A stretch of DNA of 64,000 nt from Pseudomonadota bacterium (lineage in GTDB: Bacteria; Pseudomonadota; Alphaproteobacteria; Reyranellales; Reyranellaceae). Both the position numbers and the translations under genes were made by a program. The DNA lies in the NCBI GenBank assembly GCA_018240685.1, contig JAFEFG010000005.1, forward strand, positions 1 to 64,000, given 5' to 3'. Of this stretch, positions 41,982 to 51,403 are shown in pieces. Position 1 is the first letter of the stretch, and every line of letters begins with the position of its first letter. The notes beneath the pieces are model-generated. The model was not told where the DNA came from. It did no database searches and saw nothing but the letters and a program-made list of their open reading frames with translations.

Positions 41982-42253
41982 CAGCCCCTCCTCACCCACC
42001 ACAGGCTGGCCGTGCGCGCCGCCAGGATGCCGCAGGCCATCGCCAGCAGCGGCACGGCGCCGCGCTGGATGGCGACGACCGCCAGCACCGCCGCCATCGC
42101 GCCGAGACGCAGCATCTGCACGGCGAAGGCCATCGGCAGCGACTTGCCCGCCACGAACCAGCGGACATTCCACTGCAGCGACGCGAAGTAGAGGCCGCCG
42201 GCGGCGAGTCCGGCGAGTACCCACATCGGCACGGCGTACCAGAGCGGATTCAT
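41981..42253 (-). CDS. atpR: N-ATPase accessory membrane protein AtpR
   Basis: This is a 90-residue protein with three likely transmembrane helices and intramembrane arginines (QMLRLGAM and the ARTASLWW segment). AtpR is specific to N-ATPases. It has been proposed to guide assembly of the two-carboxylate c ring through its arginines; that role is an inference from the family. Its ends overlap atpQ (ATGA) and atpB (TGATG). Confidence 0.85.
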   Translation of the reverse strand: MNPLWYAVPMWVLAGLAAGGLYFASLQWNVRWFVAGKSLPMAFAVQMLRLGAMAAVLAVVAIQRGAVPLLAMACGILAARTASLWWVRRG

Positions 42254-42548
42254 TGGCGATGGATCCACTTCCAGGCCGAGTAGCCGCCGATCGCCACGCC
42301 CAGCACGAGCAGCGGTCCGCTCCAGAAGATCCCGGTGCCGAGCTTGTGGTCCAGCCATCGCCCGATGAACAGGCCGATCAGGATCGGCGTCACGATGATC
42401 CAGCCGAGCACGCCGATCTGGCCCACGAAGCGCACCACCGAGGGCTCGCCCTCGTTGCGCCAGAGCTGTCGCCTCTGGCTCGTCTTGCGCGCAGCCGTCG
42501 CCATCGGATCCTCCTTGTCCTCAGCGGGCGGCTCTTCCTTCCCGGCGG

Positions 42549-42552
<4 letters not shown>
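42250..42552 (-). CDS. atpQ: N-ATPase accessory membrane protein AtpQ (AtpI-like)
   Basis: This is a 100-residue protein with a charged N-terminus and two transmembrane helices (IGVLGWIIVTPILIGLFIG, FWSGPLLVLGVAIGGYSAW) around the LDHKLGTG loop. It resembles AtpI, an assembly factor of F-ATPases. The combination AtpQ plus AtpR between atpC and atpB is the hallmark of N-ATPase operons. Its ATG overlaps the atpC stop. Confidence 0.85.
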
Positions 42553-44779
<2,227 letters not shown>

Positions 44780-46108
44780 ATGCCCGCGCCCGTGCAGCCA
44801 GTTGTGAACGACGAGAAGCTGCCGGGCTCCGTCGATGTCGTGGTGATCGGTGGGGGAATCGCCGGCTGTTCGGCCGCCCATGCCTTGGCGAAGAAAGGCG
44901 TGTCGGTGGCGCTGATCGAGAAGGGCGTCGTCGCGGGCGAGCAGACCAGCCGCAATTGGGGCTGGTGTCGCCAGCAGCATCGCGACCTGCGCGAGCTGCC
45001 GCTCGCGATGAAGAGCCTGGAGATCTGGGGCGGGCTGAACGAGGAACTCGGCCTCGAAACCGGGTTCCGGCGGACCGGCCTGCTCTACGTCACCACGCGC
45101 AAGACCGACCTTGCCCAGTGGGAGGCCTGGACCTTGCGGGCGCGCGAGCGGCAGATGCACAGCCGGGTGCTGAGCGCCGCCGAAGCCAAGGCCATGACGC
45201 CGGGGAGCGCCCAGGACTGGATCGGCGGCGTCCATTCCCCGACCGACGGACGGGCGGAGCCTTCGCTGGCGGGGCCCGCCATCGCCGAAGCCGCGCGGCG
45301 GCTGGGCGTCACGATCCATCAGAACTGCGCGGCACGCGGTCTCGATCTCGAGGCGGGCCGAGTCGCAGGCGTCGTCACGGAGAAGGGCCGCATCCGGGCT
45401 CGGACAGTGCTCTGCGCGGGCGGCGCCTGGAGCTCCCTTCTCTGCCGCCGTCATGGCATCCGCCTTCCGCAGGCGAGCGTGCGCGCCACCTCTTTCGCCA
45501 CCCGGGCCGCACCGGAGATCACGACGGGCGGCCTGTCGATGCCGGACGTGACCATCCGGCGCCGGCTCGACGGAGGCTACTCGGTCGGGCTTGGCGGCCG
45601 CGGCTATGTCGAGCTGTCGCCGCAGGGGCTCATGTATGCGCGTGAATTCTGGCCGACCTTCAAGCAGCGCCGCTGGGGCCTGACCTTCGGCATCGGCCGC
45701 TCCTTCCTCGACGGACCGGAGACCTTCGCATCCTGGTCGCTCGCGGGCGTGTCCCCCTTCGAGCGGCATCGCACCCTCGACCCCGCCGCCGATCCAGCGC
45801 TGGTCCAGCTCGGCCTGACGCGGCTCGGCCAGCACTATCCGCAGCTTGCCAACCTGCAGGTGGCGCAAAGCTGGGGCGGCCTGATCGACTCGACACCGGA
45901 CGGCATTCCGGTGATCTCGGCGGTGGACGCCCTGCCCGGCCTCTACCTCTCGACCGGCTTCAGCGGGCACGGCTTCGGCATCGGTCCCGCCGCCGGCCGG
46001 CTGGCGGCGGACCTGATCGCAGGCGATCCGCCGCTCGTCGATCCCGCACCCTATCGCTACACGCGCTTCATCGACGGAACCGATCTCGGCGCGCCGGGAA
46101 TGATGTAG
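44780..46108 (+). CDS. FAD-dependent amine/amino-acid oxidase (DAO family)
   Basis: This 442-residue flavoprotein has the Rossmann FAD motif VVIGGGIAGCSAAHALAKKG (about residues 21-40) and the C-terminal DAO closing segment LYLSTGFSGHGFGIGPAAG. The NWGWCRQQHRDLREL segment after the FAD motif is typical of glycine or sarcosine oxidase-like dehydrogenases. The substrate is likely an amino acid or N-methyl amine. It is divergent from the N-ATPase operon and convergent with a PNPOx-like gene. Confidence 0.88.
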   Translation: MPAPVQPVVNDEKLPGSVDVVVIGGGIAGCSAAHALAKKGVSVALIEKGVVAGEQTSRNWGWCRQQHRDLRELPLAMKSLEIWGGLNEELGLETGFRRTGLLYVTTRKTDLAQWEAWTLRARERQMHSRVLSAAEAKAMTPGSAQDWIGGVHSPTDGRAEPSLAGPAIAEAARRLGVTIHQNCAARGLDLEAGRVAGVVTEKGRIRARTVLCAGGAWSSLLCRRHGIRLPQASVRATSFATRAAPEITTGGLSMPDVTIRRRLDGGYSVGLGGRGYVELSPQGLMYAREFWPTFKQRRWGLTFGIGRSFLDGPETFASWSLAGVSPFERHRTLDPAADPALVQLGLTRLGQHYPQLANLQVAQSWGGLIDSTPDGIPVISAVDALPGLYLSTGFSGHGFGIGPAAGRLAADLIAGDPPLVDPAPYRYTRFIDGTDLGAPGMM

Positions 46109-46115
46109 CTGGCGG

Positions 46116-46859
46116 CTAGCCGCCGAAGGTCCGCTTGTAGGTCTTGGTCATGACCTCGTCGAGCCGCGCGCCCGGCACGAAGTCGGCCATCTCGTCGGGC
46201 CGCGTGAGTCCCGGAAGCTGGCGCGCGCATTCGGACGGCTCGCCCAGGATCTGCGTCACGGGATAGAGCGCCGACCAGGCCGGCACGGCCGCGTAGTCCT
46301 CTTCCTCGTCGCCGACGTGCGTGCTGCGGATCTTGCCCGAGGCGGTCTCGATTTCCATGCCCATCATCGTCGTGGCCTTGAACTCCTGCTTGTTGGGCTG
46401 GCGGATGAGCTTGGAGCGGCCCGGGTAGATGCGATCGATGAAGTTGTCCATCAGGCGCAGCTTCTCGTTTGGATCGTCGATAACATGCGCCTTCCCGAAC
46501 GCCATGACGGCGCGATAGTTCACCGAGTGATGGAAGCCCGACCGCGCCATCACCAGCGCATCGAGGTGCGTGACCGTGAGGCAGACATCGACGCCCTGCG
46601 CCTGGGTGCGGATCATCCGGCTGGCCGACGAGCCGTGCCAGTAGAGATGATCGCCCTCGCGCCAGAAGCTGGTCGGCGTGCAGTAGGGGCGGCCGTCGAT
46701 CACGTAGGCGATGTGGCAGATGAGGGCGGCGTCGAGGATCTCGTAGATGGTCTTCTTGTCGTAGCGGCCGCGCTCGTGGACCCGCTTCACCTTGTTGACC
46801 GGCGTAACCGGGAAGCTCGCCTCGGCGGCGCCCGCGTCTGCGGTAACTCCATTCGTCAT
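46116..46859 (-). CDS. pyridoxamine 5'-phosphate oxidase-like flavin protein
   Basis: This 247-residue split-barrel protein is of the PNPOx-like family, with the barrel strands ALICHIAYVIDGRPYCTPTSFWREGDHLYWHGSS and VCLTVTHLDALVMA. It probably binds FMN, F420 or haem. GGAG lies 9 nt before the ATG at 46859; the longer frame upstream is in the spacer. It is divergent from a MocR-type regulator, whose family often controls such genes. The B6-oxidase function itself is not proven. Confidence 0.82.
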   Translation of the reverse strand: MTNGVTADAGAAEASFPVTPVNKVKRVHERGRYDKKTIYEILDAALICHIAYVIDGRPYCTPTSFWREGDHLYWHGSSASRMIRTQAQGVDVCLTVTHLDALVMARSGFHHSVNYRAVMAFGKAHVIDDPNEKLRLMDNFIDRIYPGRSKLIRQPNKQEFKATTMMGMEIETASGKIRSTHVGDEEEDYAAVPAWSALYPVTQILGEPSECARQLPGLTRPDEMADFVPGARLDEVMTKTYKRTFGG

Positions 46860-46909
46860 TTTGCCGAACTCCAACCAAATCCGTTGCGGCGCGGACAGTG
46901 ATGACAATA

Positions 46910-46953
46910 TGGTCCATAAGAAAGAACCAATTCGACGAAATTGGACTGGACCA
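46910..46953. promoter_or_regulatory. candidate MocR operator in the PNPOx/mocR spacer
   Basis: TGGTCC (46910-46915) and GGACCA (46948-46953) are inverted half-sites 38 bp apart. CCAATT (46927-46932) and AATTGG (46939-46944) form a second dyad between them. TTGGACTGGACC also reads as two tandem GGAC repeats. The cluster immediately precedes the regulator's start codon, as expected for autoregulation. This is pattern evidence only. Confidence 0.4.
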
Positions 46954-46956
46954 GTT

Positions 46957-48489
46957 ATGAGGCGACACGCCCGCAAGGCCCCGCCGCTGGGGATCGCGCT
47001 CGACCCGACCCGGCCGGACCCGCTGCACAGACAGATCGGCGAGCAGCTCCGCCGCGCGATCCTCGAGCGCCGGCTCGCGCCCGGCACGCGCCTGCCCTCC
47101 TCCCGCCTGATGGCAGCCGAGCTCAACTGCGCGCGCGGAACGGTCCTGCTAGCCGTCGACCAGCTCATTGCCGAGGGCTACCTGGTCACCCAGGCGGGTT
47201 CCGGCATGTCCGTCGCTGCCAACCTCCCGGACGAGATGCTCGTGGCGCCGAGCGTCGGCGACACGCCGGCCCGCCGCGCGGACAGCGCCCCTCTCCTGTC
47301 GCGGCGGGCGAAGGCCTTGCTGGTCAAAGGTCCGGCGCCGCAGGCGCCCTTCGCCGACCTCGCGATCGCCTTTCCGCTCGGGCAACCCGACCGCCGCGCC
47401 TTCCCCTTTCCCCTCTGGGCAAAGCTGCTGGAACAGGAATGGCGCAGGCCGGCCTGGGACGTGGCGGGGGCGCCGCATCCGTTCGGCCACGCCGGATTGC
47501 GCCGAGCGATCGCCGACTATCTCGGCATGGCCCGCGGCTTCGCCTGCGATCCGCGGACGGTCGTCATCACACCGGGCGCGCGGCAGAGCCTGTCGACCGT
47601 CGCCCGCATCGTGCTGGATGCCGGCGAAGAAGCTTGGATCGAGGAGCCGGGCTTCCGCGGCACGCGCGAGGCCCTGGCCTGGGCCGACGTCAGGGCGGTC
47701 GCGGTTCCGGTCGATTCGTCCGGCTTCTCGCTCGACGCCGCGCTCGCGCTCGCACCGGATGCCCGTCTCGCCATCGTCGCGCCGTCGCACCAGTTCCCGC
47801 TCGGCACCGTGCTCAGCCTCCAGCGGCGGCTCGCGCTCCTGAGCTGGGCCGAGCGCACGGGACGCTGGATCGTCGAGGACGACTTCGACGGCGAGTACCG
47901 CTATTCGGGGCGCCCCCTCGCCCCCCTGCGGGCGCTCGATCGAACCGATCGCGTGGCCTACCTGGGGAGCTTCTCCAAGCTCCTCTTTCCGGCGCTCCGC
48001 CTGAGCTATCTGGTCCTGCCGGAGGCGCTGGTGCCGGCCGCCGAGAAGATCATGGCCGGGATTCCCGACCGCGCCTCGCTGCTGGGTCAGGGCGCCCTGG
48101 CCCGTTTCGTCGCCGACGGCCATCTCGGTGCCCATCTCAGGCGCACGCGGCTCCTCTACGCGAGTCGTCAGCAGGTACTGATCGAGGCAGTGCGGCGCCA
48201 TCTCGGAGGCCTGCTGGAGGTCGCGCCCGATCCTGGCGGCATGCATCTGATCGCCCGCCCGTCTGCCGATCTCGCACCGGTCTTCGACGACGTGGCGGCG
48301 ACGGCGGCAGCGGCCGCTGCGTCCGTGAGCGTGGCGCCGCTTTCCGAGTGCTATTCTGGTGCGGAGAAGGCTCAGGGCCTGCTCCTGGGCTATGCCGGGA
48401 CACCCGACGAGGAGATCGATCCCGCCGTCAGGAAACTCGGCGACGCGCTTCGCGCGCTTTACGGCAAAGCGACAGGGACGCCGGCATAG
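46957..48489 (+). CDS. MocR-type GntR-family regulator with aminotransferase domain
   Basis: This 510-residue regulator has an N-terminal winged HTH (PLHRQIGEQLRRAILERRL...GTRLPSSRLMAAELNCARGT) and a fold type I aminotransferase-like domain with the PLP lysine in GSFSKLLFPALRLSY. Such proteins sense PLP or an amino acid adduct and control neighbouring genes. ATG 46957 is chosen; an in-frame ATG 48 nt upstream is possible but lies inside the putative operator. It is divergent from the PNPOx-like gene, with the aldolase gene 27 nt downstream. Confidence 0.9.
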   Translation: MRRHARKAPPLGIALDPTRPDPLHRQIGEQLRRAILERRLAPGTRLPSSRLMAAELNCARGTVLLAVDQLIAEGYLVTQAGSGMSVAANLPDEMLVAPSVGDTPARRADSAPLLSRRAKALLVKGPAPQAPFADLAIAFPLGQPDRRAFPFPLWAKLLEQEWRRPAWDVAGAPHPFGHAGLRRAIADYLGMARGFACDPRTVVITPGARQSLSTVARIVLDAGEEAWIEEPGFRGTREALAWADVRAVAVPVDSSGFSLDAALALAPDARLAIVAPSHQFPLGTVLSLQRRLALLSWAERTGRWIVEDDFDGEYRYSGRPLAPLRALDRTDRVAYLGSFSKLLFPALRLSYLVLPEALVPAAEKIMAGIPDRASLLGQGALARFVADGHLGAHLRRTRLLYASRQQVLIEAVRRHLGGLLEVAPDPGGMHLIARPSADLAPVFDDVAATAAAAAASVSVAPLSECYSGAEKAQGLLLGYAGTPDEEIDPAVRKLGDALRALYGKATGTPA

Positions 48490-48516
48490 ACGCGTCCGGA
48501 CCGAGGGAGGAGCGGC

Positions 48517-49398
48517 ATGGCCAGACGCATCAACCGCGCGATCGAGCTCCTGGAGGCCGGCCAGGCAATCTACTACGACGGGCCGCATACGGGCCACGTG
48601 CTCACCTGCGAGCAGGGACGCCAGGACGCCAGGACCTGGGCCGACTACATCAACGTCGGCATGGAACACGGCGCCTTCGACATGACGGGCCTCGCCGACT
48701 ACATGCGCGGGCTGATCGAGGGCGGTCCGACTGCGTCCGGGCACCGCACCCCGGCCGTCATCGTCGAGGCGCCGGTCAACGGCATCGACGGACCGACCGT
48801 CGCCTTCAATGCCTGGCAGTTCCGCCAGATCCTGGGCCGCGGCGTGCACGGCATCCTGTTGTGCCAGGCCGAGTCGGCAGAGGCCGTGCGCGAGTTCGTA
48901 CGTGCCTGCCGCTTCCCGCATCACAAACTTGGCGTCGACAAACTGGGCATTGGCACCCGTGGGCGTGGTTCGGAGCCGACGGCAGCGCCAGTCTGGGGCC
49001 TTGAACAACAAGACTATTTTGCTCGCTGCGAGCCCTGGCCGCTCAACCCGCAAGGCGAGTTGCTGCTCGGCGTAAAGATCGAAAGCCCGCCCGGCGTCGC
49101 GCATTGCGAGGAAATCTTGTCGACGCCAGGATTGGGCTTTGCCGAGCTGGGGCCCGGCGATCTGGGCCTGTCGCTGGGCTACACCACCCTGCAGCGCCGC
49201 CCCTACCCACCGGAAATGGAAGCGGCACGGGCGCAGGTCTTCGCCGCCTGTGGCAGGAACGGCCTCGCCTTCCTCGAATCCGCCACACCCGACACGATCG
49301 TCCAGCGCCTCGACGAGGGGGTGCGTGTGATCTCAGGCCACAATCCCGAGACGGCCCGGGTCGGTCGTACGCATCAGCAGCGGACGATGCCTGTCTAG
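48517..49398 (+). CDS. HpcH/HpaI-family aldolase/citrate lyase-like protein
   Basis: This 293-residue protein has a TIM barrel with metal ligands in VKIESPPGVAHCEEIL (Glu) and GPGDLGLSLG (Asp). The opening NVGMEHGAFDMTGL matches the substrate-side strand of the family. It cleaves or forms a C-C bond in a 2-oxo or hydroxy acid, substrate unknown. GGAGG lies upstream of the ATG. It follows the MocR gene, which may control it. Confidence 0.86.
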   Translation: MARRINRAIELLEAGQAIYYDGPHTGHVLTCEQGRQDARTWADYINVGMEHGAFDMTGLADYMRGLIEGGPTASGHRTPAVIVEAPVNGIDGPTVAFNAWQFRQILGRGVHGILLCQAESAEAVREFVRACRFPHHKLGVDKLGIGTRGRGSEPTAAPVWGLEQQDYFARCEPWPLNPQGELLLGVKIESPPGVAHCEEILSTPGLGFAELGPGDLGLSLGYTTLQRRPYPPEMEAARAQVFAACGRNGLAFLESATPDTIVQRLDEGVRVISGHNPETARVGRTHQQRTMPV

Positions 49399-49410
49399 CT
49401 CGGGACACTT

Positions 49411-49438
49411 GGGGTGAGGCGCGACGCGTGCCAGCCCC
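49411..49438. terminator. hairpin between convergent aldolase and autotransporter genes
   Basis: GGGG (49411-49414) pairs with CCCC (49435-49438), and inside it GGCGCG (49418-49423) pairs with CGTGCC (49427-49432) with one G-U pair. It lies between two converging stops and may end both transcripts. Confidence 0.4.
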
Positions 49439-49452
49439 GACAAGGCAAAGAG

Positions 49453-51150
49453 CTACGGGCAACTCGTCCCGTCGGTGAAGTAGACCTTGCCGGTCGTGCC
49501 GCCGAGGCTGCGGCAGGAGCCTTGCACAGCAACATTTCCCGTCGACCCAGCTGTGATCGTGTTGTTCAACGCAGAGATCGTATAGTTCGCATTATAGCTT
49601 GTATCGCCGCTGGCGCTCAGCGTGTTGCCGCTTGCCAGGAACGTTGACTGATTGGCTTGCAGCGCAATTGCGCTCGAACCTGGCTTGCTGACGGCTGTGA
49701 TCGTGTTGTCGGTAAGCCTGACGTTGGTTCCCACGCCCGTAATCGTGACGCCGTCTGCCGTGTTGCCACCGTTGTTGATGGCTGTGATCGTATTGCTCGT
49801 GATCGTGACGCCGGTAACGCCGCCAGTCGCCTGCACGCCCGCCGACAGGATGTTCGAGGTCACCGTATTGGTGATCGTCATCCCGCTCAACGTACTGTTG
49901 GTCGCCATCTTCACGGCGATGCTGCCCGTCGAAGCGATGGTGGCGCCAGGCAGCGAGACGGTGACCGATCGCCCAGAGGCCGTCGTGACGGCAAGCGATC
50001 CTGCCCCCATGACCGTCTGCCCCGTCTGCAGCGTTGTGGTCGCGGTCGTGTTGAACGTCCCCTGCAGAACGACGAGCGAATTGGCGCCGGCATTGGCCAC
50101 CGCCGTCGGCAGACCGCTGCCCGCCGTTGTGGCACTGCTGATCGCCGTGATCGACTTGCCGTCCGCCGAAACCGCGGCTTCGGTAGTGGCGGGCGAGATC
50201 GCCACGCTCCGGGTGCCGGCCACGATGTCGACGTCGCGCACGATCGGGTCGGTCATCCGCCGCTCCTGAAGCGTGAAGTGCGAGCGGCGCGCTTCGGCCT
50301 GGAGCGGTATCCTGATCCGGAAGCCGCCGTAGAATTGGCTGCCGCGCACCTGGTCCGTCTGCCATTCGCCGCCCAGCATGACGCGCGTGCCGTTCCAGAG
50401 TCCCCGCACCTCGTAGTCGGTGAACTCCAGCCGCAGCCGTGGGCCCGCCACTACCGGCGCCAGCCCCGACCAACTGTCGAAGCGATAGCCGCCGGCATAG
50501 AAGCGGAGGTTGTACGGGCTTTGCGCCGGCGTGATCGGAATGCGCACGCCCGCTTCGGCATCGAAGCCGCGCAGCGCATATTCGTAGACTTGCATGGTGG
50601 CCGGCATGTTGATCATCAGGCTGCTGCCGGCGATCGAGGCCGTCGCGGGGGCGGTCGACGGGCCGCCGACGGTCTGGGTGGTATTGCCGACCGGCCAGTA
50701 GGTGTTGCCACGGAAGTCGAAGTTGGTGCCCAATAGCTCGGCGCCGAAGGTCAGCTGGTCGAAGAAGTTGGCGTTAGGGCTGCGTCGATGGTCGTAGTAG
50801 CCGTAGATGCCGGCATTCCAGCCATCGCTCAGCATCTTCCTGAAACCCGCGCCGAAATTGCCTTCCCATGAATTCTGATCGTCAAATTGAAAGCGGAAGT
50901 CGCCGAACAGCATCGAGCGCTCGTCCTGCCGGAGCGGTACGAAAAGATCCGTCTGGCCGAGCTTGCGGTTGGCGCCGACCTGCCCTCCGAGATCGAGAAA
51001 CGGCCCCCACTTGGGCCACAAGCTCCAGCTGGTATCCGACGATTTCAGATCCGGCCCACCAGAGGGCGCCTGCGCAGACGCCGTCAGGGACACGAATGCG
51101 AGACCAACCGAAAGTACGCTCGCAAAAGCTGTACGTTTAGCTTCAGCCAT
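49453..51150 (-). CDS. inverse-autotransporter-like outer-membrane protein with repetitive passenger
   Basis: This is a 565-residue protein. A Sec signal peptide covers residues 1-27 (LTASAQA). Residues ~45-290 are rich in alternating aromatic strands (GDFRFQFDDQ, WNAGIYGYYDHRRS, TFGAELLGTNFDFRGNTYW, GGFRIRIPL) and match the beta-barrel of inverse autotransporters (invasin/intimin type). Residues ~300-540 are Thr/Ser/Asn-rich with repeated short turns (VTITSNTITAINN, VRLTDNTITAVS) like a right-handed beta-helix rather than Ig-like domains. The only two cysteines, C546 and C564, close the C-terminus and could form a disulfide. A surface adhesin is likely. Confidence 0.72.
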   Translation of the reverse strand: MAEAKRTAFASVLSVGLAFVSLTASAQAPSGGPDLKSSDTSWSLWPKWGPFLDLGGQVGANRKLGQTDLFVPLRQDERSMLFGDFRFQFDDQNSWEGNFGAGFRKMLSDGWNAGIYGYYDHRRSPNANFFDQLTFGAELLGTNFDFRGNTYWPVGNTTQTVGGPSTAPATASIAGSSLMINMPATMQVYEYALRGFDAEAGVRIPITPAQSPYNLRFYAGGYRFDSWSGLAPVVAGPRLRLEFTDYEVRGLWNGTRVMLGGEWQTDQVRGSQFYGGFRIRIPLQAEARRSHFTLQERRMTDPIVRDVDIVAGTRSVAISPATTEAAVSADGKSITAISSATTAGSGLPTAVANAGANSLVVLQGTFNTTATTTLQTGQTVMGAGSLAVTTASGRSVTVSLPGATIASTGSIAVKMATNSTLSGMTITNTVTSNILSAGVQATGGVTGVTITSNTITAINNGGNTADGVTITGVGTNVRLTDNTITAVSKPGSSAIALQANQSTFLASGNTLSASGDTSYNANYTISALNNTITAGSTGNVAVQGSCRSLGGTTGKVYFTDGTSCP

Positions 51151-51199
51151 GTCTGTTCACCGGACGCGTTGATCGGCATCAATGCCTTCTGCGCGCGGG

Positions 51200-51228
51200 A
51201 CGTTAGGCATCGCCCGGTTCGGCAACAA
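51200..51228 (-). promoter_or_regulatory. candidate promoter of the autotransporter gene
   Basis: Minus strand TTGTTG (51223-51228) and TAACGT (51200-51205) are 17 bp apart, giving a leader of about 45 nt before the ATG at 51150. Paired direct repeats lie immediately upstream of the -35 element. Confidence 0.35.
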
Positions 51229-51235
51229 TCAAACA

Positions 51236-51265
51236 TGTGTTGCACCGATTTCGAGGTGTGTTGCA
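51236..51265. repeat. 9-bp direct repeat pair upstream of the autotransporter gene
   Basis: TGTGTTGCA occurs at 51236-51244 and 51257-51265, 21 bp apart start to start, which is two turns of the helix. A third imperfect copy (TGTATTGCG) follows directly at 51266-51274. The pattern suits a pair of activator half-sites. Confidence 0.5.
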
Positions 51266-51366
51266 TGTATTGCGCGGCAGTGATTCCCGATGCGGATTAC
51301 CGCGCGAATCACGCCCGCTCGTTTTTTTGTCGCACGCCGTCCCGGTTGCGCTCTGCGACATGGGAA

Positions 51367-51385
51367 GGCCCGCCTCGCGCGGGCC
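51367..51385 (-). terminator. GC-rich hairpin after the gamma-glutamyltransferase gene
   Basis: GGCCCGC (51367-51373) and GCGGGCC (51379-51385) form a perfect 7-bp stem with a 5-nt loop, 18 nt past the stop on the minus strand. TT follows on that strand. Confidence 0.5.
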
Positions 51386-51403
51386 TCCATGCGATCTCCT
51401 TCA

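Noticed and set aside
46111-46124. GGCGGCTAGCCGCC palindrome at the FAD oxidase/PNPOx junction
   Set aside because: Perfect, but it leaves only a 5-bp stem around CTAG and includes a stop codon; too short to call a terminator.
51321-51329. Run of seven T near the autotransporter promoter
   Set aside because: No stem precedes it on the plus strand and no plus-strand gene ends nearby.
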